A model generated the notes under the pieces. The model searched no databases and had not been told where the DNA came from. It saw nothing but the letters and a program-made list of their open reading frames with translations. A stretch of DNA of 64,000 nt from Rhodocyclaceae bacterium. Its GTDB lineage: Bacteria > Pseudomonadota > Gammaproteobacteria > Burkholderiales > Rhodocyclaceae. Shown one piece after another: positions 1-8,159 of the stretch. Both the position numbers and the translations under genes were made by a program. Where the stretch lies: assembly GCA_016721505.1 (NCBI GenBank), contig JADKHX010000001.1, positions 186,001 through 250,000 on the forward strand, written 5' to 3'. How positions within the stretch are numbered: the stretch's first letter is position 1; every line of letters begins with the position of its first letter.

Positions 1-747
1 TGCCAAGCGCGCACCAACTGCTTGCACGCCATAGCGCTCAGTGGCGTGATGACCAGCTGCCAAATAGTTCATCCCTGTTTCTCGCGCTAGATGTACCGTT
101 TGCTCGGAGATTTCGCCCGAGACAAACATATCCGCTCCGGTTGCGAATGCGGCTTCAAAATAACTTTGCGCACCACCAGTGCACCAAGCGATACGGGTAA
201 TTTTTTTCTGCGCATCGCCGATTAACAACGGCGCACGACCCAAGACTTTTTCTACATGCTTAGCCAGCTCGCCCGCGCAAGTTGGTGCTGCTAATTTGTC
301 ACCAGGGACGCCGTAAAAACCGATGTCTTGTTCACCAAACCGCCCCGCAATCTGCCAACCCAAGCGCGCCGCGAGCTGTGCGTTGTTGCCCAATTCGGGA
401 TGCGCATCGAGCGGCAAATGATAGGCAAATAAATTGATGTCATGCGCCAACAAACTTGCCATCCGTGATTTTCGGTGGCCGGTCAGCGTGCCATCTTCTG
501 ATTTCCAAAACCAGCCGTGGTGCACCAAAATCGCGTCGGCTTTGCTAGCTATCGCGGCATCTATCAAGGCTTGGCTGGCGGTGACACCACAGACAACCCG
601 GCGTATTTGTTCGCGGCCTTCGACTTGCAATCCATTCGGGCAATAATCGCGGAAGCGCGTGGCTTGCAACAGCGATTCAAGATAGTCACGCAATTCAGTG
701 CGTGTAAGCGTTGATTCCGTTGATACTTTTGGTGACATTTTTTGCAT
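1..747 (-). CDS. Nif3-like dinuclear metal-centre protein (C-terminus cut by window edge)
   Basis: Reading the minus strand from an ATG at 747 gives 249 codons without a stop, running off the left edge. The translation has the two signature regions of the Nif3/YbgI family: an LVHHGWFWKSE stretch near residue 75, where a histidine pair binds metal, and an AGHHATERYGVQA stretch near the C-terminus. The family is widespread; it binds two metal ions, and its cellular role is poorly defined (a GTP cyclohydrolase-like fold is known). A second in-frame ATG at 738 is possible. It is divergent from the DegS-like protease, and the pair sits beside the tat/his genes as in many betaproteobacteria. Only the last part of the protein is missing. 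Confidence 0.85.
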   Translation of the reverse strand, partial: MQKMSPKVSTESTLTRTELRDYLESLLQATRFRDYCPNGLQVEGREQIRRVVCGVTASQALIDAAIASKADAILVHHGWFWKSEDGTLTGHRKSRMASLLAHDINLFAYHLPLDAHPELGNNAQLAARLGWQIAGRFGEQDIGFYGVPGDKLAAPTCAGELAKHVEKVLGRAPLLIGDAQKKITRIAWCTGGAQSYFEAAFATGADMFVSGEISEQTVHLARETGMNYLAAGHHATERYGVQAVGARLA

Positions 748-818
748 AGATTTCCTTCAAATCAACCGCATCTCCGACAGATAGAATTTACTCATCTGAA
801 ACTTCCAGCGATCAAATT

Positions 819-1904
819 ATGCGCCGCCTCTGGCTAATTTTTGCCCAAACTGTCACCATTTGCGTGGCCGTCTTGTTCGTCATCAAAACGCTCAAACCGG
901 AATGGATGGCCAGCGCGCAACTGACCACCCATGCGCTTTCCGAGGCGACCACGTCAAGTGCAACAAACGCCCCCGCAGCTATCACTGAAGCGCCGAATCC
1001 CGCGCCCGGGAGTTCGCCACCGTTGCGCTCTCATGCCGAAGCGGTCAAGCGTGCGCTGCCTGCGGTAGTGCATATATATACCAGCCAACAGGTCCGCACT
1101 TCGCGCCATCCGTTTGCCAACGATCCAATGTTTCGTCAATTTTTCGGTGACCGTTTCCCCGAAGAAGCACAACGTCGCTCTGGTTTAGGTAGCGGTGTGG
1201 TGGTCTCGCCCGATGGCTACGTGTTGACTAATTTTCATGTGGTCGAAGGCGCGGATGAAATCGAAGTCGCTGCCAGTGATGACAAAAAATACAAAGCTCG
1301 CGTGGTCGGTGCCGATCCGGAATCGGACTTGGCAGTGCTACGTATACAAAGCGATCATGCGCTGCCGGTGATTAGCTTTGGCAATAGCGATGCCTTGCGG
1401 GTCGGTGACGTTGTGCTGGCCATTGGCAATCCGTTTGGCGTCGGTCAAACGGTAACTTCCGGCATCGTCTCTGCCTTGGGTCGCTCGCACTTGGGCATCA
1501 ATCGATTCGAGAATTTTATTCAGACCGATGCTGCGATTAACCCGGGCAATTCTGGTGGTGCCCTGATCGATTCCAACGGTAATCTGATTGGCATCAATGC
1601 CGCAATTTATTCGCAAAGTGGCGGCTCGATGGGTATCGGTTTTGCGATTCCTGTATCGCTTGCCAAAAGCGTAATGGAACAGATTGTCAAGAACGGTTCG
1701 GTGACTCGTGGTTGGGTCGGTGTCGAAGTGCAAGAACTCACACCCGAACTGGCCGAATCATTCAAATTGCCGGACACTCGCGGTGCGCTGATTTCCGGCG
1801 TGATGCGCGGTAGTCCAGCGGATAAAGCCGGCATCAAGCCGGGCGATATTTTGCTTGGCATTGATGGAAAAATGTTGAGGATTCGCAAGCCATGCTGGAG
1901 CTGA
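819..1904 (+). CDS. DegS/DegQ-like S1C serine protease with PDZ domain, C-terminus frameshifted
   Basis: This is a trypsin-like HtrA-family protease anchored in the inner membrane and acting in the periplasm. Residues 5-22 form one hydrophobic segment. The catalytic triad is visible as H140 (TNFHVVEG), D170 (ESDLAVL) and S245 (NPGNSGG). One PDZ domain follows from about residue 295. The frame as given stops at 1904 in a non-conserved tail. If one base is added to the run of five A at 1868-1872, the reading continues as VEDSQAMLELIAAF and ends naturally at 2014, two bases before the tatC stop, giving about 398 residues. So the last 40 residues of the PDZ domain are shifted out of frame by a real mutation or a homopolymer error. 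Proteolysis may survive, since the protease domain is intact. Confidence 0.85.
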   Translation: MRRLWLIFAQTVTICVAVLFVIKTLKPEWMASAQLTTHALSEATTSSATNAPAAITEAPNPAPGSSPPLRSHAEAVKRALPAVVHIYTSQQVRTSRHPFANDPMFRQFFGDRFPEEAQRRSGLGSGVVVSPDGYVLTNFHVVEGADEIEVAASDDKKYKARVVGADPESDLAVLRIQSDHALPVISFGNSDALRVGDVVLAIGNPFGVGQTVTSGIVSALGRSHLGINRFENFIQTDAAINPGNSGGALIDSNGNLIGINAAIYSQSGGSMGIGFAIPVSLAKSVMEQIVKNGSVTRGWVGVEVQELTPELAESFKLPDTRGALISGVMRGSPADKAGIKPGDILLGIDGKMLRIRKPCWS

Positions 1905-2016
1905 TTGCCGCATTTGCGCCGGGCTCTGCAACGCAATTTGAGATACGGCGCAACGGTCAGACGCGCAGCCTTGCAATTACGATTGGCAAGCGACCGGCGG
2001 TCAAAGCCAAGTGATC

Positions 2017-2784
2017 TCAGTCCTTGGTCGCGGCGCTTAAATCGCTACGCGGCGCATGCGGATCTAGCGGTGCTTTGACTAACCACGCCGCCAGCACAAT
2101 GCCCAATTCGTACAACAAGCACAGCGGTATCGCCATCATGAATTGCGAAATCACGTCGGGCGGTGTGAAAACTGCAGCCACAGCGAACGCGCCGACGATG
2201 ACATAAGATCGCCACTCGCGCAATTGCGGCACGGTGACCAGCCCAAGTTTGGTTAACACAATTACAATCACCGGCACTTCAAAGGTGATGCCAAAGGCAA
2301 TGAACATGGTCATCACAAACGATAAATATTTTTCGATGTCAGTCATCCACGCCACGCCTTCCGGCGCGAAAGCGGACATGAAGCCGAAGACCATCGGGAA
2401 GAAAGCGAAGTACGCAAACGCCATACCGGTGAAAAACAAAATCACTGAGGCAGCAACCAAAGGCATCGCCAATTTTTTCTCGTGCTGGTACAAACCCGGC
2501 GCGACAAACGCCCAGACTTGATACAGCACCGCCGGTAATGCAATCAGAAAGGAAACCATCAAGGCGACTTTCATCGGCACTAAAAATACGCCGACCACAT
2601 CGGTCGCAATCATTTGGCCGCCAGCCGGCAGCGAGGCGAGCAGTGGCTTAGCGAGCAGCGCGTAAAGCTCGCGGGCGTAAAAAGCGGTGGGAATAAAGAC
2701 AATGATGATCGCCGACAAGGCTCGAATCAGTCGCGTACGCAGTTCGATCAAATGGGTGAGAAAACTCTCCTCGCCTTCAGCCAT
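2017..2784 (-). CDS. tatC: Sec-independent protein translocase TatC
   Basis: TatC is the multispanning receptor of the twin-arginine translocase. It binds the signal peptide of folded, often cofactor-containing proteins at the inner membrane. The 255-residue product has the expected N-terminal SFLTHLIELRTRLI motif and six hydrophobic segments, including the FEVPV and PPD loops typical of the family. Its ATG at 2784 overlaps the tatB stop in a TGATG arrangement, so translation is probably coupled. It is the last gene of the his-tat run and converges on the DegS-like gene with only two bases between the stops of the repaired reading. A likely client, the Tat-signal PhoX protein, lies at 52.2 kb. 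Confidence 0.96.
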   Translation of the reverse strand: MAEGEESFLTHLIELRTRLIRALSAIIIVFIPTAFYARELYALLAKPLLASLPAGGQMIATDVVGVFLVPMKVALMVSFLIALPAVLYQVWAFVAPGLYQHEKKLAMPLVAASVILFFTGMAFAYFAFFPMVFGFMSAFAPEGVAWMTDIEKYLSFVMTMFIAFGITFEVPVIVIVLTKLGLVTVPQLREWRSYVIVGAFAVAAVFTPPDVISQFMMAIPLCLLYELGIVLAAWLVKAPLDPHAPRSDLSAATKD

Positions 2785-3317
2785 CAGGTTTTGCTCGACG
2801 TGGATGGAATTGCAGATTCGGGCAACGGATCGGGAAGCTTCCAGTTGTCAGCATCCATTTGAGTTTCCGCCAAAGGCGCCGAATCCTTCCCTCTCCCCTC
2901 GCGGGAGAGGGATTGAGGGAAGGTCGCATGCGACGTTTGCGATTGGGGAGGGAGGGCGTTCTCGCCAGTTGGTGCTGGCGAGACGCCGTCACTAGGCATG
3001 CCGTCCTTTGACCCCTCACCCGCAGCCGCCATCACCGACGCATTCAGCGATGTTTCAACGCTGCGCAGCTCATCGCCCACGTCGGTAAACGAAGATTTAA
3101 GCTTGCTGGCTTCATCGGCCATCTGTGCTTGAAATTTTTTCAAATCATCAAGCTGCATTTCGCGATTGATGTCGGACTTCACTTGTCCCACATAGCGCTG
3201 CAATCGCCCGAGCAAATGACCCATGGTGCGTGCCACCCGTGGCAGGCGTTCTGGCCCGATGACGATGAGCGCCACGATGCCGACGATCATCAATTCACTC
3301 AGGCTGACATCAAACAT
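2784..3317 (-). CDS. tatB: Sec-independent protein translocase TatB, with repeat-derived C-terminal tail
   Basis: TatB pairs with TatC in the substrate-binding complex of the Tat system. The ATG at 3317 is chosen because MFDVSLSELM is the usual start; a TTG six codons upstream (3335) is also open. Residues 1-20 are the membrane helix followed by the GPERLP hinge and an amphipathic helix. The C-terminal third is unusual. Residues about 110-118 are encoded by a copy of the dispersed repeat (2964-2989) and residues 136-143 by a second palindrome (2889-2911), giving a proline- and serine-rich tail. The TatB tail is poorly conserved and dispensable in other species, so such insertions are probably tolerated. 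Confidence 0.93.
   Translation of the reverse strand: MFDVSLSELMIVGIVALIVIGPERLPRVARTMGHLLGRLQRYVGQVKSDINREMQLDDLKKFQAQMADEASKLKSSFTDVGDELRSVETSLNASVMAAAGEGSKDGMPSDGVSPAPTGENALPPQSQTSHATFPQSLSREGRGKDSAPLAETQMDADNWKLPDPLPESAIPSTSSKT
2885..2923. repeat. Palindromic element inside tatB
   Basis: The arms CCCTCTCCC (2889-2897) and GGGAGAGGG (2903-2911) form a perfect 9-bp stem with a 5-base loop. CCTTCC at the left and GGAAGG at the right extend the symmetry. Similar CCCTCTCCC...GGGAGAGGG palindromes are scattered in many proteobacterial genomes. Here it is translated in frame near the end of TatB. It lies 40 bases from a copy of the main repeat family of this window, so the tail of TatB seems built from two elements. 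Confidence 0.6.
2964..2989 (+). repeat. Dispersed repeat, short type, copy 1 (inside tatB)
   Basis: GCCAGTTGGTGCTGGC followed by GAGACGCCGT. The first 16 bases form a hairpin (GCCAG, loop TTGGTG, CTGGC). Read on the minus strand in the tatB frame it encodes DGVSPAPTG, the same peptide as the copy at 47231. Confidence 0.85.
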
Positions 3318-3402
3318 GTCGGTAATCCATGGCAATCATTGGGAGAATTCTCAGCGGAAAAAAAGTCCGCCGAGCGGCGACCAAAACAGTCACCGACAAA
3401 GC

Positions 3403-3642
3403 TTAGGACTTGGTTGTTTCGCGATGCGATTCAACATCGATGGTTTGGCCAGTGACTTGCGCTGCGGCATCCGGTGCCGCTTTGTTTGCAGTCGCTTCGG
3501 TGCTGCCATCTTTCATGCCATCTTTGAAACCCTTCACCGCGCCAGCCAAATCACCGCCGACATTACGCAGTTTTTTGGTGCCAAACACGACGACGACAAC
3601 CGCCAGAAAAATCAACCAATGCCAAATACTCAAGCTTCCCAT
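3403..3642 (-). CDS. tatA: Sec-independent protein translocase TatA
   Basis: TatA is the pore-forming, oligomerising component of the Tat translocase. The 79-residue protein has one short N-terminal membrane helix (residues about 5-21), then the FGTKKLRNVGGDLAGAVKGF amphipathic helix that is diagnostic of TatA/E, with the phenylalanine-glycine hinge intact. The acidic and alanine-rich tail is normal. It lies 26 bases downstream of hinT and 85 bases upstream of tatB on the same strand, so it belongs to the his-hinT-tat transcription unit. Confidence 0.95.
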   Translation of the reverse strand: MGSLSIWHWLIFLAVVVVVFGTKKLRNVGGDLAGAVKGFKDGMKDGSTEATANKAAPDAAAQVTGQTIDVESHRETTKS

Positions 3643-3668
3643 TTCATTTTCTCCAATTGCGCTAGAAC

Positions 3669-4052
3669 TTAAACAGGCCGCAAATCCCGTTTAAGCATGG
3701 CCCCGAGCGGCGCTGTGCCACCGAGGATGTGTACGTGAAGATGATACACCTCCTGCATACCGATTCTGCCGCTGTTGATGATAGTGCGAAAGCCTTCCGT
3801 CAGTCCTTGACTCACCGCCAATTCGTTGGCTTTGGCCAAGATATGACCAAGCACCATTTGATGGCGCATGTCGGCATTCATCAGCGAGGCAATGTGCTGT
3901 TTCGGGATGATCATGAAATGCACCGGCGCGACCGGATTGATGTCGTGGAAGGCGTAAATCTCCTCGTCCTCATAAACTTTGCGCGAAGGAATTTCGCCCT
4001 TCACGATGCGGCAAAACAAGCAGTTTTGTTCACTTTCCATCGCGTTTTCCAT
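3669..4052 (-). CDS. HIT family (HinT-like) nucleotide hydrolase
   Basis: Histidine-triad proteins of the HinT branch hydrolyse purine nucleoside phosphoramidates in the cytoplasm. The 127-residue product has the CLFCRIVKGEIPS start region and the catalytic HxHxH triad (YHLHVHILGG) near the C-terminus. The ATG at 4052 is chosen because a strong AGGAG lies eight bases upstream; longer in-frame readings overlap hisE and lack a site. It sits one base from the end of hisE and upstream of tatA, a position seen for HIT genes in many betaproteobacteria. There is no sign of damage. Confidence 0.92.
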   Translation of the reverse strand: MENAMESEQNCLFCRIVKGEIPSRKVYEDEEIYAFHDINPVAPVHFMIIPKQHIASLMNADMRHQMVLGHILAKANELAVSQGLTEGFRTIINSGRIGMQEVYHLHVHILGGTAPLGAMLKRDLRPV

Positions 4053-4053
4053 C

Positions 4054-4377
4054 TTATGCTCCTCGACTATTTTTTTCGTCGATTCCCGAAATGCCTTCGC
4101 GGCGTTGGAACTCGGCCAGAATGTCATCGACGCCAATGCCAAAGTGTGTCAGTAGCACTAATGAGTGAAACCACAAATCGCAGGTTTCACGCACTAGATG
4201 CAAACGATCTGCGTCCTTCGCCGCCATGATGGTCTCGGCCGCTTCCTCGGCAATTTTCTTGCAAATCGTATCGGTGCCTTTGGCGTAAAGACCTGCGACA
4301 TAAGACGATTCCGGCGCGGCACCTTTGCGTTCAAGCAAGGTCTGTTGCACACGGTGAAGGATTTCAAGATTAATCAT
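4054..4377 (-). CDS. hisE: Phosphoribosyl-ATP pyrophosphatase HisE
   Basis: HisE converts phosphoribosyl-ATP to phosphoribosyl-AMP, the second step of histidine biosynthesis. At 107 residues it is a normal stand-alone HisE. The all-alpha MazG-like fold is recognisable from the KKIAEEAAETIMAAK motif, whose glutamates bind magnesium, and from the ETCDLWFHSLVLL helix. The start overlaps the hisI stop by four bases (4374-4377), which points to translational coupling. HisI and HisE are separate proteins here, unlike the fused HisIE of enterobacteria. Confidence 0.95.
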   Translation of the reverse strand: MINLEILHRVQQTLLERKGAAPESSYVAGLYAKGTDTICKKIAEEAAETIMAAKDADRLHLVRETCDLWFHSLVLLTHFGIGVDDILAEFQRREGISGIDEKNSRGA

Positions 4378-4760
4378 TTGTAAATCTCCTTAGGGTCGCG
4401 CAACACTGGCGCGACGTCCTGCCAGCCAGCGTCTGTCAAACGACGAAAGAAACACGAGCGTCGCCCCGTGTGACAAGCGATACCCCCAGTTTGTTCAACT
4501 TTAAGCAAAATCACATCGCTATCACAATCGGTCATTATTTCCAGCACCCGCTGTGTATGCCCCGACTCCTCGCCTTTGTGCCACAAGCGATTGCGCGAGC
4601 GCGACCAATACACGGCCTCGCCGCTTGCCAGAGTTTGCGCCAGCGCTTCGCGATTCATCCAAGCCACCATCAGCACCTCACCACTTACCGCATCTTGCGC
4701 AATCGCTGGCGCTAAGCCGTTTGCATCCCAGGTCAACTCATCTACTGCAGCAAGATTCAT
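4374..4760 (-). CDS. hisI: Phosphoribosyl-AMP cyclohydrolase HisI
   Basis: HisI opens the purine ring of phosphoribosyl-AMP, the third step of histidine biosynthesis, using zinc and magnesium. The 128-residue protein has the VAWMNREAL motif, the WSRSRNRLWHKGEESGHTQ active-site loop, the DCDSD metal-binding aspartates and the cysteines of GGIACHTGRRSCF that bind zinc. It overlaps hisF by four bases at its start and hisE by four at its end, so the three genes are tightly coupled. Confidence 0.96.
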   Translation of the reverse strand: MNLAAVDELTWDANGLAPAIAQDAVSGEVLMVAWMNREALAQTLASGEAVYWSRSRNRLWHKGEESGHTQRVLEIMTDCDSDVILLKVEQTGGIACHTGRRSCFFRRLTDAGWQDVAPVLRDPKEIYK

Positions 4761-5515
4761 AGTCGTACCTCAATTCCGCGTTGCTGCATAAATTCTTTGG
4801 CTTGCCGCACGGTGTATTCGCCATAGTGAAAAATACTTGCCGCCAACACCGCATCCGCCCTGCCCTCGGTCACGCCATCAGCCAGATGTTGCAAGCTTCC
4901 CACACCGCCACTGGCAATCACTGGAATCGAAACCGCATCAGCCACTGCGCGCGTCAGCGCCAAATCAAAACCAATTTTGGTGCCGTCTCTATCCATACTG
5001 GTGAGCAAAATTTCACCCGCGCCTAGTGCCTCAACCTTGCGCGCCCAGTCGACAGCATTCATACCTGTATTGTTGCGTCCGCCATGGGTAAACACATCCC
5101 AATGTCCGGGCGAAGTTTGCTTGGCATCTATCGCCACCACAATGCATTGCGCACCGACTTTGGCCGACGCATCATTCACCAATTGCGGATTGGTCACTGC
5201 CGCCGTATTCATGCTGACTTTGTCTGCTCCTGCGTTCAGCAAACGCCGCACATCTTCAACACGGCGCACACCACCGCCGACGGTCAGCGGGATAAATACC
5301 TTTTCGGCACAGGCTTCGACGATATGCAAAATCATATCGCGATCATCCGACGATGCCGTTATGTCCAAAAACGTAATCTCATCTGCCCCTTGCTCGTCAT
5401 AACGTTGCGCGACCTCAACTGGGTCGCCCGCATCGCGTAACGCTAGAAAGTTCACCCCCTTGACTACGCGACCGGCGTTCACGTCGAGGCAAGGAATAAT
5501 GCGTTTGGCGAGCAT
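4757..5515 (-). CDS. hisF: Imidazole glycerol phosphate synthase cyclase subunit HisF
   Basis: HisF is the TIM-barrel cyclase half of imidazole glycerol phosphate synthase. It works with the HisH glutaminase to give imidazole glycerol phosphate and the purine precursor AICAR. The 252 residues match the usual length. The catalytic aspartates D11 (IPCLDVNAG) and D130 (VAIDAK) are present, as are the phosphate-binding GGGVR and ASGGVGS loops. It is the first gene of the visible his-tat run. HisH and HisA are not in the window, so the operon is incomplete here; 150 bases of non-coding DNA separate it from the divergent TPR gene. Confidence 0.97.
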   Translation of the reverse strand: MLAKRIIPCLDVNAGRVVKGVNFLALRDAGDPVEVAQRYDEQGADEITFLDITASSDDRDMILHIVEACAEKVFIPLTVGGGVRRVEDVRRLLNAGADKVSMNTAAVTNPQLVNDASAKVGAQCIVVAIDAKQTSPGHWDVFTHGGRNNTGMNAVDWARKVEALGAGEILLTSMDRDGTKIGFDLALTRAVADAVSIPVIASGGVGSLQHLADGVTEGRADAVLAASIFHYGEYTVRQAKEFMQQRGIEVRL

Positions 5516-5667
5516 GATGGATTTCCGAAAAATTGGCGCAAGGGCGACATTGCGAGTTTACCGTCTATGCAAGGTGAAAGTGCTGCAATTCTGTGACACA
5601 CCATGGTGCTGATACGGAAGCACAAATTGAATAGACTACGATTTTTCGTAGATTTCTTTGTTGTTTC

Positions 5668-8124
5668 ATGGATAAAAACGTCGACTCCGACTCGATAGCA
5701 CAATTGTCGCTCGCCGAGCAGTTCAAGGCTGCCATATCGCTTGTTCAGGCGGGCAAGATCGATCAGGCTGAACGAGGTTGCCTGTCAATGCTCGATACGA
5801 TGCCGGATTATTTTGAAGCGGTCCATTTGCTCGGCATGCTCAAGCTTCAGGCACAAGATTTTGAACTAGCCCTGAAGTACCTGGATCGGGCTTGTCAGCT
5901 CCAACCACAGCACCTCGAAACCCGACAATATCGGCAAATCGCGGTCGATCAATGGAACAGTCAGCGTATCGCCTCGGCTTTCGCTATGCAAAAAGCCGGA
6001 CATTTCGCACAGGCAGAAGCGATCTATCTTGCCATATTGCAGTTGGATCCCAATCAATTCGATGCGACGCAATTGCTTGGTGTTATGGCGATGTCACGCC
6101 GACAGTTTGAATTGGCGATCGAGTATTTGAACCGAGCGATCGCGGTCAACCCAAATTTCGTTGATGGCTATCTCAATCGCGGCACGGCACTCAAGGGATT
6201 AAATCGTCTGAACGAGGCACTAAGCAGCTTTGAACAAGCTATCGCACTTAAACCCGAGTATGCAGAAGCCCACAACAATAGCGGAATTGTTCTAAAGGAA
6301 CTCAATCGACTAGATGAAGCGCTGGCTAGCTACAACCGTGCGCTTATGCTCAAACCCGACTATGCCGAGGCACACAACAATCTTGGTATTGCGCTCAAGG
6401 CCTTGAAGCGACCAAGCGACGCATTGGCCAGCTACGATAAGGCGCTTGCGCTGAATCCGCGTTATGCCGAAGCGCATAACAATCGTGGCAACGCGCTCAA
6501 AGATTTGCAGCGAATGGATCAAGCGCTCGTGTGCTACGAACAAGCGATTGCACTAAATCCCCGTTACGCCGACGCCTATGTGAATCGTGGCAACGCATTA
6601 CAACAATTAAATCAATTCGACGACGCGCTAACAAGTTATGACAAGGCCTTGGCAATTGAGACGACTCTGCCCGAAGCTCATCTCAACCGCGGTATCACGC
6701 TAAAAGAATTGCACCGCTTAGGCGAGTCACTTGCAAGCTTCGATCAGGCACTAAGGTTTAAGCCAGACTATCCCGAGGCACACAATAACCGCGGACTCAC
6801 CTTTCAAGAATTGAAACAATTCGACGAGGCTTTGGCAAGTTACGACCAAGCGCTGGCGATCGATCCTGACAATGCCGCTGCGTATTTCAACCACGGCAAT
6901 ACGCTGCAAAAAATGAAGCGATTTGATCTGGCACTGGCGAGTTACGAAAATGCGCTTGCCATTGAGTCAAACCTTGCAACGGCACACAATAATCGCGGCG
7001 TAGCCCTACGACAGCTCAATCGCCATGACGAATCGCTAGGAAGCTTCGAGCAGGCCTTGACCTTGAAGCCAGACTATTCAGATGCCTACAACAACCGTGG
7101 CCTGACTTTTCAAGAATCGATGCAGTTCGATGCGGCATTGGCGAGCTATGAACAAGCCCTGGCAATCGACGCTAACCTCCCCGAGGCACACATGAATCAG
7201 GGCATTTGCTATTTGCTCATGGGGAATTTTGACAAAGGCTGGGAACAATATGAATGGCGTTGGAAGTGCACTGATCGCGGCGGCAATTTCCGCAATTACG
7301 CGCAGCCCCAGTGGCTAGGTGACACCGACATTGCAGGCAAGACGATTTTGCTTTGGGCCGAACAAGGGCTGGGCGACGCCGTACAATTTTGCCGTTATGT
7401 GCAACAGGTAGCGGCGCTAGGTGCGAATGTCGTTCTGGAAGTTCCAGCGGCTTTGATCGATTGCGTTTCCGCTTTGCCAGGAGCACCGAAAATTATCGCC
7501 AAAGGCAGCGTCCCACCGGCGTTTGATGTGCACTGCCCATTGCTGAGTTTGCCACTGGCCTTCAGGACCTCGCTTGCCGACGTTCGAGGCGGGTCTTACC
7601 TGCGTGCGTCAGCCGACAAACTCACCCTATGGGAAACACGAATTGCAAGGACCACAAAACCGCGTGTTGGAATTGTTTGGCAAGGAAATCCTGAACACAA
7701 AAACGATGCCAATCGATCAATCGCATTTGGTAATTTCCAGCAATTGATCGTCGAGAAATTCGACTACTATTGCTTGCAACAAACAATTTCTGCAAGCGAT
7801 AAATCCATACTGGCGAAGCTCCCTGCAGTTAAGGCTTTTTCATCTGAGCTAGTCGATTTCTCAGATACTGCTGCTTTGGTGTCGCTGATGGACGTGGTCA
7901 TCACCATCGACAGCAGTGTCGCTCATTTGGCCGGTGCGCTTGGCAAGGAAGTATGGATTTTGCTTCCCCACGCACCCGATTGGCGATGGCTACTGAAGCG
8001 ATCAGATTCACCTTGGTATGACTCCGCAATCCTGTTCAGGCAGCCCAAGGCCGGAGATTGGGATAGCGTGTTGAAAACCGTAACGCAACAGTTGCGTTTG
8101 CGATTTGGAGGTGACTTAAGCTAG
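5668..8124 (+). CDS. TPR protein with C-terminal glycosyltransferase-9-like domain
   Basis: Residues about 20-530 are tandem 34-residue tetratricopeptide repeats; roughly a dozen are very alike, with the recurring core AEAHNNxGxxLKELxRxDEALASY. The underlying DNA shows the matching 102-base periodicity between about 6130 and 7220. Residues about 560-818 resemble the heptosyltransferase (GT9) fold fused to TPRs in many betaproteobacterial proteins, with LLWAEQGLGDAVQF, VGIVWQGNPEHKND and DVVITIDSSVAHLAGALGK as recognisable patches. No signal peptide or membrane helix is visible, so a cytoplasmic role in glycan or protein glycosylation is inferred, not shown. The acceptor is unknown. Near-identical repeats make copy number change by recombination likely. 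It is transcribed alone. Confidence 0.85.
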   Translation: MDKNVDSDSIAQLSLAEQFKAAISLVQAGKIDQAERGCLSMLDTMPDYFEAVHLLGMLKLQAQDFELALKYLDRACQLQPQHLETRQYRQIAVDQWNSQRIASAFAMQKAGHFAQAEAIYLAILQLDPNQFDATQLLGVMAMSRRQFELAIEYLNRAIAVNPNFVDGYLNRGTALKGLNRLNEALSSFEQAIALKPEYAEAHNNSGIVLKELNRLDEALASYNRALMLKPDYAEAHNNLGIALKALKRPSDALASYDKALALNPRYAEAHNNRGNALKDLQRMDQALVCYEQAIALNPRYADAYVNRGNALQQLNQFDDALTSYDKALAIETTLPEAHLNRGITLKELHRLGESLASFDQALRFKPDYPEAHNNRGLTFQELKQFDEALASYDQALAIDPDNAAAYFNHGNTLQKMKRFDLALASYENALAIESNLATAHNNRGVALRQLNRHDESLGSFEQALTLKPDYSDAYNNRGLTFQESMQFDAALASYEQALAIDANLPEAHMNQGICYLLMGNFDKGWEQYEWRWKCTDRGGNFRNYAQPQWLGDTDIAGKTILLWAEQGLGDAVQFCRYVQQVAALGANVVLEVPAALIDCVSALPGAPKIIAKGSVPPAFDVHCPLLSLPLAFRTSLADVRGGSYLRASADKLTLWETRIARTTKPRVGIVWQGNPEHKNDANRSIAFGNFQQLIVEKFDYYCLQQTISASDKSILAKLPAVKAFSSELVDFSDTAALVSLMDVVITIDSSVAHLAGALGKEVWILLPHAPDWRWLLKRSDSPWYDSAILFRQPKAGDWDSVLKTVTQQLRLRFGGDLS

Positions 8125-8159
8125 CGCCTATCTGATAATGCAATTGCCGGTTGGCAAAT

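Noticed and set aside
1..270. GCACCAACTG at 10-20 and AAGTTGGTGCTGCT near 273-286 as further repeat copies
   Set aside because: Both lie in the conserved Nif3 reading frame, lack the second end ACGCCGT and match only about ten bases, so chance is enough.
5627..5654. A sigma-70 promoter (TTGAAT, 16 bases, TAGATT) before the TPR gene
   Set aside because: The match is weak and would leave a leader of only about seven bases.
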